Below, piece by piece: positions 47,654 to 55,451 of a stretch of 64,000 bases of DNA. The notes under the pieces were generated by a model. It did no database searches. It was given only the letters and a program-made list of their open reading frames with translations, and was not told where the DNA came from. Origin of the DNA: Legionella cherrii (GTDB lineage: Bacteria > Pseudomonadota > Gammaproteobacteria > Legionellales > Legionellaceae); the NCBI RefSeq assembly GCF_900635815.1, contig NZ_LR134173.1, forward strand, positions 967,501 through 1,031,500. The letters run 5' to 3'. The position numbers were made by a program, and so were the translations under genes. Position 1 is the first letter of the stretch. Each line of letters starts with the position of its first letter.

Positions 47654-48220
47654 ATGGTTAAATTTTATAAATTCAAGGAAATTGAGATTTACTCGCCAAA
47701 ATATCGTCAACAGTTGCGCAAAGCGTTAGAAACTACCATGTCGGTATGTATTGCAAGTACTTCTGCTTTAGTTATTAATCCATTAACCACAAAAATACGC
47801 ACAGCACGAGCGGCTCAATATAATGAAAATAGTTTATTGGCTGTGCATGGAATAGGTGAAATAAGAACTTTTTTATTAAAAGTTTCAAAATACCGCGAGG
47901 ATAAGCAGATTAATTTTCTCGATGCGCGGGCGCCAATAAAATACCTCATATCTACATGGAAAACAGGGAATTGTGAACATCAGGCATTTTATTTAGCCGC
48001 TTTACTGCGACAACAAAACATCCCTGCATTAATTTATGATATTGAAGACATAAAACATACAGTGGTGATTACAAAGGAATTCCTACTTGATCCATGGATA
48101 GGTGATATGTTTGCACTGACCGATATAGATTTTCTTGGTGATTTTTATAATTCAACACTCAATATGAATGCGTCATGGTTAAATCTATTATTAAGCAACC
48201 AAAATTTTTTTTTTCCATGA
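47654..48220 (+). CDS. transglutaminase/papain-like protein, frameshifted 3' end, CaaX effector candidate
   Basis: 188 residues from ATG 47654, supported by GGAG seven bases upstream; the frame opens further back at TTG 47600. Cys (GNCEHQAFYLAALL), His (IKHTVVIT) and Asp (FLLDPWIGD) occur in the order and spacing of transglutaminase-like or papain-like enzymes. At the end, a run of ten T (48205-48214) is followed by CCATGA, a stop. With one T fewer the frame continues for about 30 codons to TGA at 48306-48308 and ends GCCVLF. That ending is a CaaX box (CVLF) for host prenylation with an adjacent Cys. The intact protein is probably about 218 residues; whether the break is real is unknown. Confidence 0.6.
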   Translation: MVKFYKFKEIEIYSPKYRQQLRKALETTMSVCIASTSALVINPLTTKIRTARAAQYNENSLLAVHGIGEIRTFLLKVSKYREDKQINFLDARAPIKYLISTWKTGNCEHQAFYLAALLRQQNIPALIYDIEDIKHTVVITKEFLLDPWIGDMFALTDIDFLGDFYNSTLNMNASWLNLLLSNQNFFFP

Positions 48221-48308
48221 ACGATTGAATAAAGAAACGTTAAAACAATATTTTGCGCCGCAAAATGAAGAAAATGTTCTAAAAGCCGGTTGTTGTGTGC
48301 TTTTTTGA
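48205..48308 (+). other. T10 homopolymer and out-of-frame CaaX tail
   Basis: The ten-T run ends the current frame eight residues past LLLSNQ. The alternative frame starts at CAT 48216 and runs HERLNKETLKQYF... to the C-terminal GCCVLF before TGA 48306-48308. Coding-like composition in the alternative frame supports a real 3' extension. The tract could vary by slippage or be a sequencing error. Confidence 0.6.
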
Positions 48309-48367
48309 GAGGGATTGATTTTAAAAAAATTAAGACCATCAGGTGGTCCACGATAAAATGAATGACG

Positions 48368-49975
48368 CTAGAAGACGAGCCTATGGGGGCGATCAGCTTT
48401 CGATTCTATGTCTTTGGTAAATTGTTCAAAATGATCGCGAAGCGGGCTGGGTAAATCGGATGCTTTTAACAGTTCATTGATTTTTTTAATTGTTGTGAGG
48501 GCCTTATCGAGGACCTCTGGGTCTATTTCTTTGTCCTTATCAACCAGGTTATCTTTTGAAATAGCAATAAATAGTTGAGCCATTTTAGGCGGTATTTCCA
48601 TTAAAAAGTCTTTCAAAAGTAGTTCCTGATCCGGAGCTTCATCTCCTGGATTTTTAAATTGAGCAATAATTTTTTCCATTTTCTTAAGTTGGTAAGGAGA
48701 AATGCTTTTACATAAATGAATTAAGTCGGTTAAAGAGTAAGACCAGGTGTTAAATTTTTCAAATTTAAGTAGTTTGTCAACGACTTCATCATCGACGTCA
48801 CTCTCTTCTATCTCAAGTAGATTGATATACTCCTGGCAGCGGGTTAGATTAGAAATATTATAACTACGTGCTAATCCAAGATAATAGAGATCTCGAATCC
48901 CTCGACCACCTGGTTCGGCGCTGATATGCCCGGTCCTAAAAAAATAACCGTGTTCTTTGCGGATTACATTTTCACATAAATTACCCTCTTCAATAGTCCA
49001 GTATTCTTCAGCCGCAGGACCCAAGCTAAATAAGGAACTCATCGGATATAGTAAACTCATCAATGGATCATCACGGTATTGGGGGCCGTGAAAAAAGGGC
49101 GAAAAATTATAGCGTGCTTTGCCGGTAAGATTATGTAATCCGTGAATGAGTTCATGGGCTAATAAAATAAAAGGTGGGCCCGCATCAGTTAATCCATTTC
49201 CAGTTGATGCATAGGTATCTAAATTCAAAGAGGAAATTTTATCGTTATAGCGAAAATCGATACCAATAAGTATTTTTTTGACCCCAACTCCAGGCACGGT
49301 TTCTCTCTTTAATATCGTTCTAAGCTCTTGCTCTGGAGTAATGGATTTGCTGCTGTAGTTTGGGTTGATCTTTGCAAATCCAGCTGCTGCCATAGAGCAC
49401 TCAAAATCATTACTGGGTGTTAAGACTAACTTAGCCTCTTTGGTTGTTAACAGGTAATTAAGTTTTACAATTAAGTTTATCCCTCCTGGCCTGGAAACAA
49501 TTTGCATTAAGAGTGAGTAAACATAATCTGCCTCTGCTGTACTAAGCGAATTATTATTTTTTATATTCTCTAAGAGTTGATAAAAATTTGCACGTACGAT
49601 TTCTTTAGTTTTTTTTCCTTTTAACTCAGGAAGTATGTATTTTTCATTTAATGAAATATCGTCTTCATTATGTATATATATCGCTGATTTTTGGCACAAA
49701 CTTTTTGTTAGCTCATTATGAATAACTTGTAATTCTCTTAAGATATTTTTTATCGCGATAATTCTTTTAAAAAATTGAAGCTGCTCCTCTATATTGAAAT
49801 TGGGGTCAAATTTTGAGTATTGTTCTTCAATTGCTTCATATGCCGCATGATTTAAATGATCAATATAGGCCATATGCTGCATTGTCTCATCATTGTTTTC
49901 CAGCGGGGGTGCATTTTGAAGATTAATGCCTAAACCCGATAAACGCTTGGAAATCTCTTCAAATTTTTCTTTCAT
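48368..49975 (-). CDS. M91-like zinc metalloprotease, effector candidate
   Basis: 535 residues from ATG 49973-49975; a TTG two codons earlier is in frame. The zinc site HELIH (His274, Glu275, His278) is in PPFILLAHELIHGLHNLTG. A downstream EEYWTIEEGNLCENVIRKEHGYFFRTGH segment matches, by eye, the conserved region of M91 proteases such as E. coli NleD, which cut host JNK and p38. The flanking regions are helical and unrecognised. No signal peptide, so delivery by the Dot/Icm system is the likeliest. It is next to the frameshifted CaaX candidate, convergent with it. Confidence 0.7.
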   Translation of the reverse strand: MKEKFEEISKRLSGLGINLQNAPPLENNDETMQHMAYIDHLNHAAYEAIEEQYSKFDPNFNIEEQLQFFKRIIAIKNILRELQVIHNELTKSLCQKSAIYIHNEDDISLNEKYILPELKGKKTKEIVRANFYQLLENIKNNNSLSTAEADYVYSLLMQIVSRPGGINLIVKLNYLLTTKEAKLVLTPSNDFECSMAAAGFAKINPNYSSKSITPEQELRTILKRETVPGVGVKKILIGIDFRYNDKISSLNLDTYASTGNGLTDAGPPFILLAHELIHGLHNLTGKARYNFSPFFHGPQYRDDPLMSLLYPMSSLFSLGPAAEEYWTIEEGNLCENVIRKEHGYFFRTGHISAEPGGRGIRDLYYLGLARSYNISNLTRCQEYINLLEIEESDVDDEVVDKLLKFEKFNTWSYSLTDLIHLCKSISPYQLKKMEKIIAQFKNPGDEAPDQELLLKDFLMEIPPKMAQLFIAISKDNLVDKDKEIDPEVLDKALTTIKKINELLKASDLPSPLRDHFEQFTKDIESKADRPHRLVF

Positions 49976-50124
49976 GATCAAAAGAAAATCAGTTGCTTCT
50001 TTTTATAGTATAGGTGATTATTATTTGGACTGGCTTAAGCTCGTTGAAGTGTTTTTCGCGAACGAGATAATATAAAAAAGACATTCTATAATTATGAAAT
50101 CTGAATAATTTTTGAGAAAATGCA

Positions 50125-50769
50125 ATGCGTGAACATTTTATCTCGATGTGGTTTAGCCCTCTAACGCTATTATTTCTCATAAATGCGTTTTTTTTATTCT
50201 TTGTTACTTCATTTGTTTGGAATATTTTTGTTCATCTTAATGCCACAAGTTCGTTATTTAAGATGGAAAAAGCAAACCCTTTATTATTAAAGGCAGCATT
50301 ATTTTTTCCTCTGATACTCATCGCAATCATCGCAGAGTATAACTGGTCCTTGTTGGCCCACTCCGATTTTTTTCCTTTAATCAGCTCCTCTTTCGTCCGC
50401 TTTAATTTTATCGGGATTATTGTTTCACTCATTGCGCTCATTTTTGTTAAAAAGTTAGATAAAGAAGAAGGTGAAGAATTTAAGCTAACAATATTTTTAA
50501 TCACTTATCCCCTTGTTTTGTATTTATTTTATTTAATCATTCTGATTGCAACGGTCGTCACTCGCTTAAATGCATTTCCTGATGGATTCCCTAGAAATTA
50601 TTTTTATCTTTCTGCAGAAAATATCAACCAATATATAGTTGGCGTACTATTTTTGATTCACTTAATTTTTGTTTTCTTTGCGGTGTCTATGAAAGTTGCA
50701 CCGCGATTTTTATGTTTATTTGCTTATACAATGGCCCTCACTTTCATCTATTCACTCGTTTTCAGATAG
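50125..50769 (+). CDS. integral membrane protein, unknown function
   Basis: 214 residues with about six hydrophobic helices: near 12-33, 48-70, 85-100, 115-140, 165-188 and 193-212. Between them lie short loops. No transporter or enzyme motif recognised. A GAGAAAATGC stretch before ATG 50125 gives a weak ribosome binding site. It sits among effector-like genes but is divergent from the metalloprotease gene. It could be a bacterial membrane protein or an effector placed in a host membrane. Confidence 0.6.
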   Translation: MREHFISMWFSPLTLLFLINAFFLFFVTSFVWNIFVHLNATSSLFKMEKANPLLLKAALFFPLILIAIIAEYNWSLLAHSDFFPLISSSFVRFNFIGIIVSLIALIFVKKLDKEEGEEFKLTIFLITYPLVLYLFYLIILIATVVTRLNAFPDGFPRNYFYLSAENINQYIVGVLFLIHLIFVFFAVSMKVAPRFLCLFAYTMALTFIYSLVFR

Positions 50770-50825
50770 TCCCTAAAACTATAATTTAATTAAGGTAAAA
50801 AATGCTGTAAATCGCTCATTTTATT

Positions 50826-52013
50826 TTACGAACTGATACCCAAAGGGAGCTCGACCGTTTTCTCTTCATCATCCTGATCTTTTATAGGAAGGCTTTTTTT
50901 CCAGGAAGCCAATAAAAGAGCGTAAAGATCGGGTGATGGATCTTTTGAAAACATGCCGATTTGGGGGGCTTTAACCAATTCAATTCCCTGCTCAGCAAGT
51001 TTTGCCAAGATATCAATTTTTATTTCAGTTATAAGCTTTGCTGCTTTTCTTAATAATTCGACTTTAAGCAGAGGGGTTTTGGCTGATGTAACGGCGCCAA
51101 AATGGTCTATTTCTGCTGTTATAAGCGCAATAAATTCTTTTTTAATAGTCAGTGAGCCATATAAAGTAGAGTAAGTGTAATGATCGGCATACAATAATCC
51201 AGAAAGGGTTTTGAGTAAGGTATGCCAACTCCGGTCATGGAGCATCCATAAGATGGGATTGTTAGGAAACTCCTGATAACAATTTTGTAAATGAACGATT
51301 CCGGATTCTAATAATTCGACCAATTTGCTTGTAAGCGAATCGATATCCATTTGAAACTGATCTAATCCTTCACGTACTTTCTCAGACCGTAACGCGCCTA
51401 TAATTTCTTTTTCTATAGCTCTTGCTTGTTGATGTAAGGAAATTAAATTGACACTTCCTTCGATTTGCTGTTGTAACAAAGTGGCTGATTGCATGTAATT
51501 GGACACATACTCTGTTTGTATCCCTTCATGACGATAAAGCGCATAATAGGTTTCACAAATTCCTAAACATACCCGATATGCGCTCAAGGCATAAGCAAAC
51601 TGGCACATAAATGCTTGCGCCGAAGGCGTATAGGGTTTAGCAGATTTAAAGAGATATACTCCATCTGTTTCACGCAATTCAATGGGTAAGCCACAGTTTA
51701 GAACATGAGCATCAAGAGCGGCCGCAAGACTTGGGTTTTTTGTATTATCACTAATTATTTGCGCGGTTTTTACTAAAGTTTCTTCTTCAACCAGACATTT
51801 TTCCATAGCCTCTTGAACCAAGTTGAAGCTAAAAACCAGTTCCTCGTTTTTGGCGACTTCAGTGAGTTTTTGTGTTCGCCATGCATCAAAAAAATATTCC
51901 TTCAACAATTTCCTTATTTCAAACATGGCATTACGGTAGTGCTCAAGACGTGCGAAAACAGGCTGAATCGCTGTATTCATTTCTTTCTGACAGAGCTCTA
52001 ATTCTCCTCCCAT
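50826..52013 (-). CDS. helical hypothetical protein, effector candidate
   Basis: 395 residues with a good ribosome binding site (AAGGAG before ATG 52011-52013). Predicted almost all alpha-helix, with repeated heptad-like stretches and no catalytic motif. Six scattered Cys residues. The last 20 residues (KDQDDEEKTVELPLGISS) contain an acidic DDEE block followed by a short hydrophobic end, compatible with a Dot/Icm secretion signal. No family recognised. Confidence 0.55.
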   Translation of the reverse strand: MGGELELCQKEMNTAIQPVFARLEHYRNAMFEIRKLLKEYFFDAWRTQKLTEVAKNEELVFSFNLVQEAMEKCLVEEETLVKTAQIISDNTKNPSLAAALDAHVLNCGLPIELRETDGVYLFKSAKPYTPSAQAFMCQFAYALSAYRVCLGICETYYALYRHEGIQTEYVSNYMQSATLLQQQIEGSVNLISLHQQARAIEKEIIGALRSEKVREGLDQFQMDIDSLTSKLVELLESGIVHLQNCYQEFPNNPILWMLHDRSWHTLLKTLSGLLYADHYTYSTLYGSLTIKKEFIALITAEIDHFGAVTSAKTPLLKVELLRKAAKLITEIKIDILAKLAEQGIELVKAPQIGMFSKDPSPDLYALLLASWKKSLPIKDQDDEEKTVELPLGISS

Positions 52014-52291
52014 AATCTTCTCCTTCTAAATCCTTTAGTGCTTTAATTTCTACAGTGCGCAGGCATCGGTGTCAAGGTGTTTAATTTTTTTGATTCGATG
52101 GGTGGGGGTTTTTCATTTATTGCCTGCATTTCATGATAATTTGGCTTAAAATTATCTGTTATCGATTGTTGCCGGATACAAAGCTCAATATAAAGAGCAG
52201 CGCTGGCGCAGCGAACCATGGGATTTTTCGAAGTACCATTCACCCGCTTTTCGCTGTGCTGCATCTGGGTTACATATAAATAAGGAATTAC

Positions 52292-53047
52292 ATGGATTTT
52301 AAAGAGAAGAAGGTCATTGTTACCGGTGCGAATCGCAGTATAGGTCAAAGAATAGCGATCGCTTTTGCAGAGCAAGGAGCCGATGTGGTCATTAGTTATC
52401 GCAGTGATGCACCGGGGGCAGAGGCAACGGTTCAAGCGATTAAGGCACTAGGGCGAAATGCAAAAGCATTTTATGCTGATTTTGCCAAAATGGAGGATGT
52501 TGCAACTTTTGCTGCGCAGGCAATGGCGCATTTAGGCGGTATCGATATTTTAGTGAATAATGCCGGCATGTTGTGTCGCGAAACCTTATTTGAATTATCT
52601 CCAGAAAAAATGCAGCAAGTCTTTCAGGTGAATACGGTTTCCCCGCTTTATTTAGCCCAATTATGCGCTAAGAATATGGTGGAAAATGTTAATCAGGGGT
52701 GTATTTTAAATATTTCTTCAATCAGCGGCATTATGACGATGAACAAAGGGATTGGATATGGCGCTTCGAAGGCCGCGCTGAATAAATGGACAAAACATGC
52801 GGCCTTGGATTTGGCGAAACACGGCATACGAGTGAATACGATTGCTCCCGGTGTGATTGAAGCAGGAATGAACGAAGATACGGCAACCGGCAATCCAGAA
52901 TTATGGCAATATTATGTGAGCAATATTCCTTTACAGCGGCCGGGAACACCAAATGATATTGCCAATATGGTTTTATTTCTTGCTTCACAAAAAGCCAATT
53001 GGATTACAGGTAAAGTTTTTGCAGTGGATGGAGGACATGTTCTCTAG
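52292..53047 (+). CDS. short-chain dehydrogenase/reductase, FabG-like
   Basis: 251 residues, classical SDR. The cofactor loop is VTGANRSIGQRIA (residues 10-22) in place of the usual TGxxxGxG, with NNAG at 87-90. The catalytic set includes Ser142 (ISSISGI), Tyr155 (GYGASKAALNKW) and Lys159. The C-terminus WITGKVFAVDGGHVL is typical. Both NADP and NAD remain possible; the GANRSIG segment is common in FabG-type reductases. The physiological substrate is unknown. It lies between effector-like genes and is not obviously in an operon. Confidence 0.85.
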   Translation: MDFKEKKVIVTGANRSIGQRIAIAFAEQGADVVISYRSDAPGAEATVQAIKALGRNAKAFYADFAKMEDVATFAAQAMAHLGGIDILVNNAGMLCRETLFELSPEKMQQVFQVNTVSPLYLAQLCAKNMVENVNQGCILNISSISGIMTMNKGIGYGASKAALNKWTKHAALDLAKHGIRVNTIAPGVIEAGMNEDTATGNPELWQYYVSNIPLQRPGTPNDIANMVLFLASQKANWITGKVFAVDGGHVL

Positions 53048-53097
53048 ATCGATAGAATGGAATAAACAGTTAAAAATAAGTTCAACTTATGCCTTTA

Positions 53098-53127
53098 TTG
53101 ATCATAAAAAGATCATTATGTTATACT
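53098..53127 (+). promoter_or_regulatory. sigma-70-type promoter of the 370-aa gene
   Basis: TTGATC (53098-53103) and TATACT (53122-53127) with an 18-bp spacer, and the start codon 30 bp downstream of the -10. TGATC and GATCA around the -35 form an inverted repeat. The preceding gene ends 50 bp earlier, so this gives independent transcription. Confidence 0.55.
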
Positions 53128-53156
53128 GTGTTAATACCAGTTTCGAGCCAAGAGTA

Positions 53157-54269
53157 ATGAAAATCACCCAATTTTATGAAAATCTCAATGATGTCCTTGC
53201 TGTCCTTAAGGACGGATATATGGGGGGCCTTGCAGCTTTTGAAGTAAATACCCTTGGAGATGTCTTAACACATCATGCTGAACTCACCCCAGCTTTAATC
53301 AAAGAAATGCTGAAATCACCCATTTCAGAAGATTTTTTTGATCCACCTTTTTATTTCCCATTTAATGAAAACACGCTGGAACAGCTGAAAAGCTATCAGC
53401 TCGACAAAGATAAGTTTCTAAATAGCTGGGGATATGTAATTGATAAAAAATTAGCTCAAAAACATAAAATGGGAGAACAGTTAATTGAGCTGGTAACCCG
53501 AATAATTCAAAAACAACAAGAACTTGCAGAAGATCCTCAATATATTAATCGAATTTTAGTGAATCGTATGAAGGCCCTGGAGGAAGCTCTGGAGTTAATC
53601 GATGATAAAATGGAGTCACTACAAAACAGACAAAAAAGTCCAGGTTTTTTTGATACAGAAGAAAATCTTCGGGCGAAGATAAGTCGGTTGCGATTAATAA
53701 AAGATCAATTAGAAACTACATATATCCGATATCATCTAGTGTGTAAGCCATCGCAAATCAGTAAAAAAATGGCAGGCAAGGTAGCTAATTTATTGGCTCA
53801 AGTCAGCGGACAGGACTCAGAAATAGAGCAATTGGAAGCATTACAATCACAAGTTCAGGGCATGCTTACAGAGCATCCTCAACTCAGCATGAAGCATAAA
53901 ACTCATCTTGAGCAAGAAAAAAAAGAAATGTCTAAACTGCAGATGGTTTCTTTATTCCCTTCGGAAGAGTCAGAAGCAGAAGACCTATTCGATCAACAAC
54001 CCTCTTTAGAAGAACAATTTAGTCACACCAGAACCATGTTGGTTAAAACAGCACACCACTTTCTTCAAGAATCAAAAAACCAATTAAGTAAGGCTTTTAC
54101 TGAAGCGAAAAAGTACACTCTGGAGGAAACCAGTGAGCAAAGGCACAACAATCCCTTCATGAAATTTTTAGATAAAGTGTTGTATTGTATCACGAGGGGT
54201 TTTTGTCATGTTTTAACTGATACGGAGTCGGTTATAGAAAAAGCGGGCGAAACCCTGAGCTATTCTTAG
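53157..54269 (+). CDS. coiled-coil hypothetical protein, effector candidate
   Basis: 370 residues from ATG 53157, chosen because a good promoter lies just upstream and earlier codons overlap the SDR gene. The protein is mainly alpha-helical: coiled-coil-like stretches at about 105-195 and 220-265, with Lys/Glu/Gln-rich runs, then an acidic segment (FPSEESEAEDLFDQQPSLEEQ). No domain recognised. No signal peptide. The acidic, Glu-rich late part would fit an effector secretion signal but is not at the very end. An IS remnant lies immediately downstream. Confidence 0.55.
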   Translation: MKITQFYENLNDVLAVLKDGYMGGLAAFEVNTLGDVLTHHAELTPALIKEMLKSPISEDFFDPPFYFPFNENTLEQLKSYQLDKDKFLNSWGYVIDKKLAQKHKMGEQLIELVTRIIQKQQELAEDPQYINRILVNRMKALEEALELIDDKMESLQNRQKSPGFFDTEENLRAKISRLRLIKDQLETTYIRYHLVCKPSQISKKMAGKVANLLAQVSGQDSEIEQLEALQSQVQGMLTEHPQLSMKHKTHLEQEKKEMSKLQMVSLFPSEESEAEDLFDQQPSLEEQFSHTRTMLVKTAHHFLQESKNQLSKAFTEAKKYTLEETSEQRHNNPFMKFLDKVLYCITRGFCHVLTDTESVIEKAGETLSYS

Positions 54270-54342
54270 AGGGATTGGCTCAATGCATTGTGTTGTACTT
54301 TTAATGGTATTCACTACAAATTTCCGATTATTCTCTCTCCTA

Positions 54343-54365
54343 TTGCCTCAATGAAAGGTGTTGCC
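54343..54365. repeat. third copy of the IS-end motif
   Basis: TTGCCTCAATGAAAGGTGTTGCC resembles the terminal repeat at 54391-54411 with several changes. It suggests more than one end sequence at this site, or an earlier insertion. Confidence 0.4.
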
Positions 54366-54390
54366 GAAGGACAAAAAATATACTGAGTCG

Positions 54391-54411
54391 TTGCCTCAAA
54401 ATAGGTGTTGC
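54391..54411. repeat. terminal inverted repeat, left end of IS remnant
   Basis: TTGCCTCAAAATAGGTGTTGC. It matches, in inverted orientation, the sequence at 55002-55022 at 19 of 21 positions. The two mark the ends of the insertion-sequence remnant. Confidence 0.6.
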
Positions 54412-54446
54412 TTTTGAGAGGTTTTGTTGCAGTTAATAAATAGTTG

Positions 54447-54982
54447 CTAACGAATAAGGTGCCAATGAAGAAACTCCGAGCCGTTATCACAATCAAACCC
54501 TTTGATTTCAAAAGGTAAGTTTTCTTCTATGTTTTCTTAAAAGGCTTCCGGGTTTCGTTCCACTTAAACCTTTTCCATAGCGAGATTTAATGGGTTTTAG
54601 CATGCGATCAATTGTTGCAGCACTCATTGTCAGCAATTGAGCAGAGAGCTCATCTAATGAAGTCTCATGATGTTTGTGATAATGCGGTAACCATATGGGC
54701 AGAGCGCTCTTTTAAGCGCTTGCCACATATCTGATCCGTAGCAAGCCAAATCTTTTTAAGCGGCTCCAATAATATACTAGGGTCATAAATTTTCTTTTTA
54801 CCTGGTTTTTTAGGTTTTTTATCAGAGATAGGTAACTGCCTTAATAACCTGGCTGCCGCTTTACGATGATAGCCATGTGTCTCGCAAAACTCATCCAATA
54901 TGCGTTTCTTCACCTCACGATTACCTCGGTGATAACGCCAACGCTGTGTTTTCAAATATAAATCCATGCGTACTTCCCCCAT
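54447..54982 (-). pseudogene. broken DDE integrase-type transposase
   Basis: The ATG at 54980-54982 has a strong AGGAGG ribosome binding site. About 86 residues in frame (EFCETHGYHRKAAARLL, then ATDQICGKRLK) match a transposase N-terminal part. A frameshift follows KRLK: the protein continues in another frame as ALPIWLPHYHKHHE and then to LLRK. The rest of the middle is missing, and a piece encoding FEIKGFDCDNGSEFLHWHL (54450-54520), the second catalytic Asp region, reappears and ends at TAG. So it has a frameshift, an internal deletion and a premature stop. The exact IS family is not assigned. Confidence 0.7.
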
Positions 54983-55451
54983 CTTTGCTTTCCTCCTTTC
55001 GGCAACAAGTATTTTGAGGCAATGCGTTGGCTAATACATAATCAAATAAGTTAATGTTTTCTTAAGAATAAAGCCGTACAATAAGCGCACTTTATATGCT
55101 GTTCACGCAGATAATAATCAAAAAAGTTAAATGTCTGTATGAGAGGGGGACTGGTACTACTTAGGCAATCTTAAATCAACAAACTGGATTTTATTGAGAT
55201 AGATTTTCAAGTTATCAGTGGCCGTTAAATAGATAATCTAATTAAATTAAGAATAAAGATTAGACAATGTATCTCGTTTTTATTTTTTTCCCACTTTTCT
55301 TAAATCGCCTCTACATAAATCCAAAATACTCACAGTGAATTGACACGATTTCCTGGAGCTGGAGATTTATTAGTCAATTTTTATTATGAACTGCTTAGCT
55401 GGTTGCAGCATTTTGGCTCAGCCACATCATTAGATTTTAAATAGGTGTTAC
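54983..55451. other. AT-rich region between the IS remnant and the F-box gene
   Basis: 469 bp, the right IS end at 55002-55022 included. The rest is AT-rich, with no convincing gene. A TTGACA at 55338-55343 may be a -35 box for the next gene, but no good -10 was found at the right spacing. Confidence 0.4.
55002..55022. repeat. terminal inverted repeat, right end of IS remnant
   Basis: GCAACAAGTATTTTGAGGCAA, inverted partner of 54391-54411 with two mismatches. The transposase start lies 20 bp inside this end. Confidence 0.6.

Larger units (their letters stand above)
54391..55022. mobile_element. insertion-sequence remnant
   Basis: About 630 bp bounded by 21-bp inverted repeats (19 of 21 matching). 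It contains only a disrupted transposase on the minus strand, so it is not autonomous. It sits between two effector-like genes in the island. Confidence 0.65.

Noticed and set aside
52043..52435. A 130-codon minus-strand frame antisense to the SDR gene start.
   Set aside because: It is the shadow of the SDR reading frame and of its GC-rich codons.
52953..53156. Upstream extension of the 370-aa gene to 438 residues.
   Set aside because: The extra part overlaps the SDR gene, and a good promoter lies inside it, so the ATG at 53157 is preferred.
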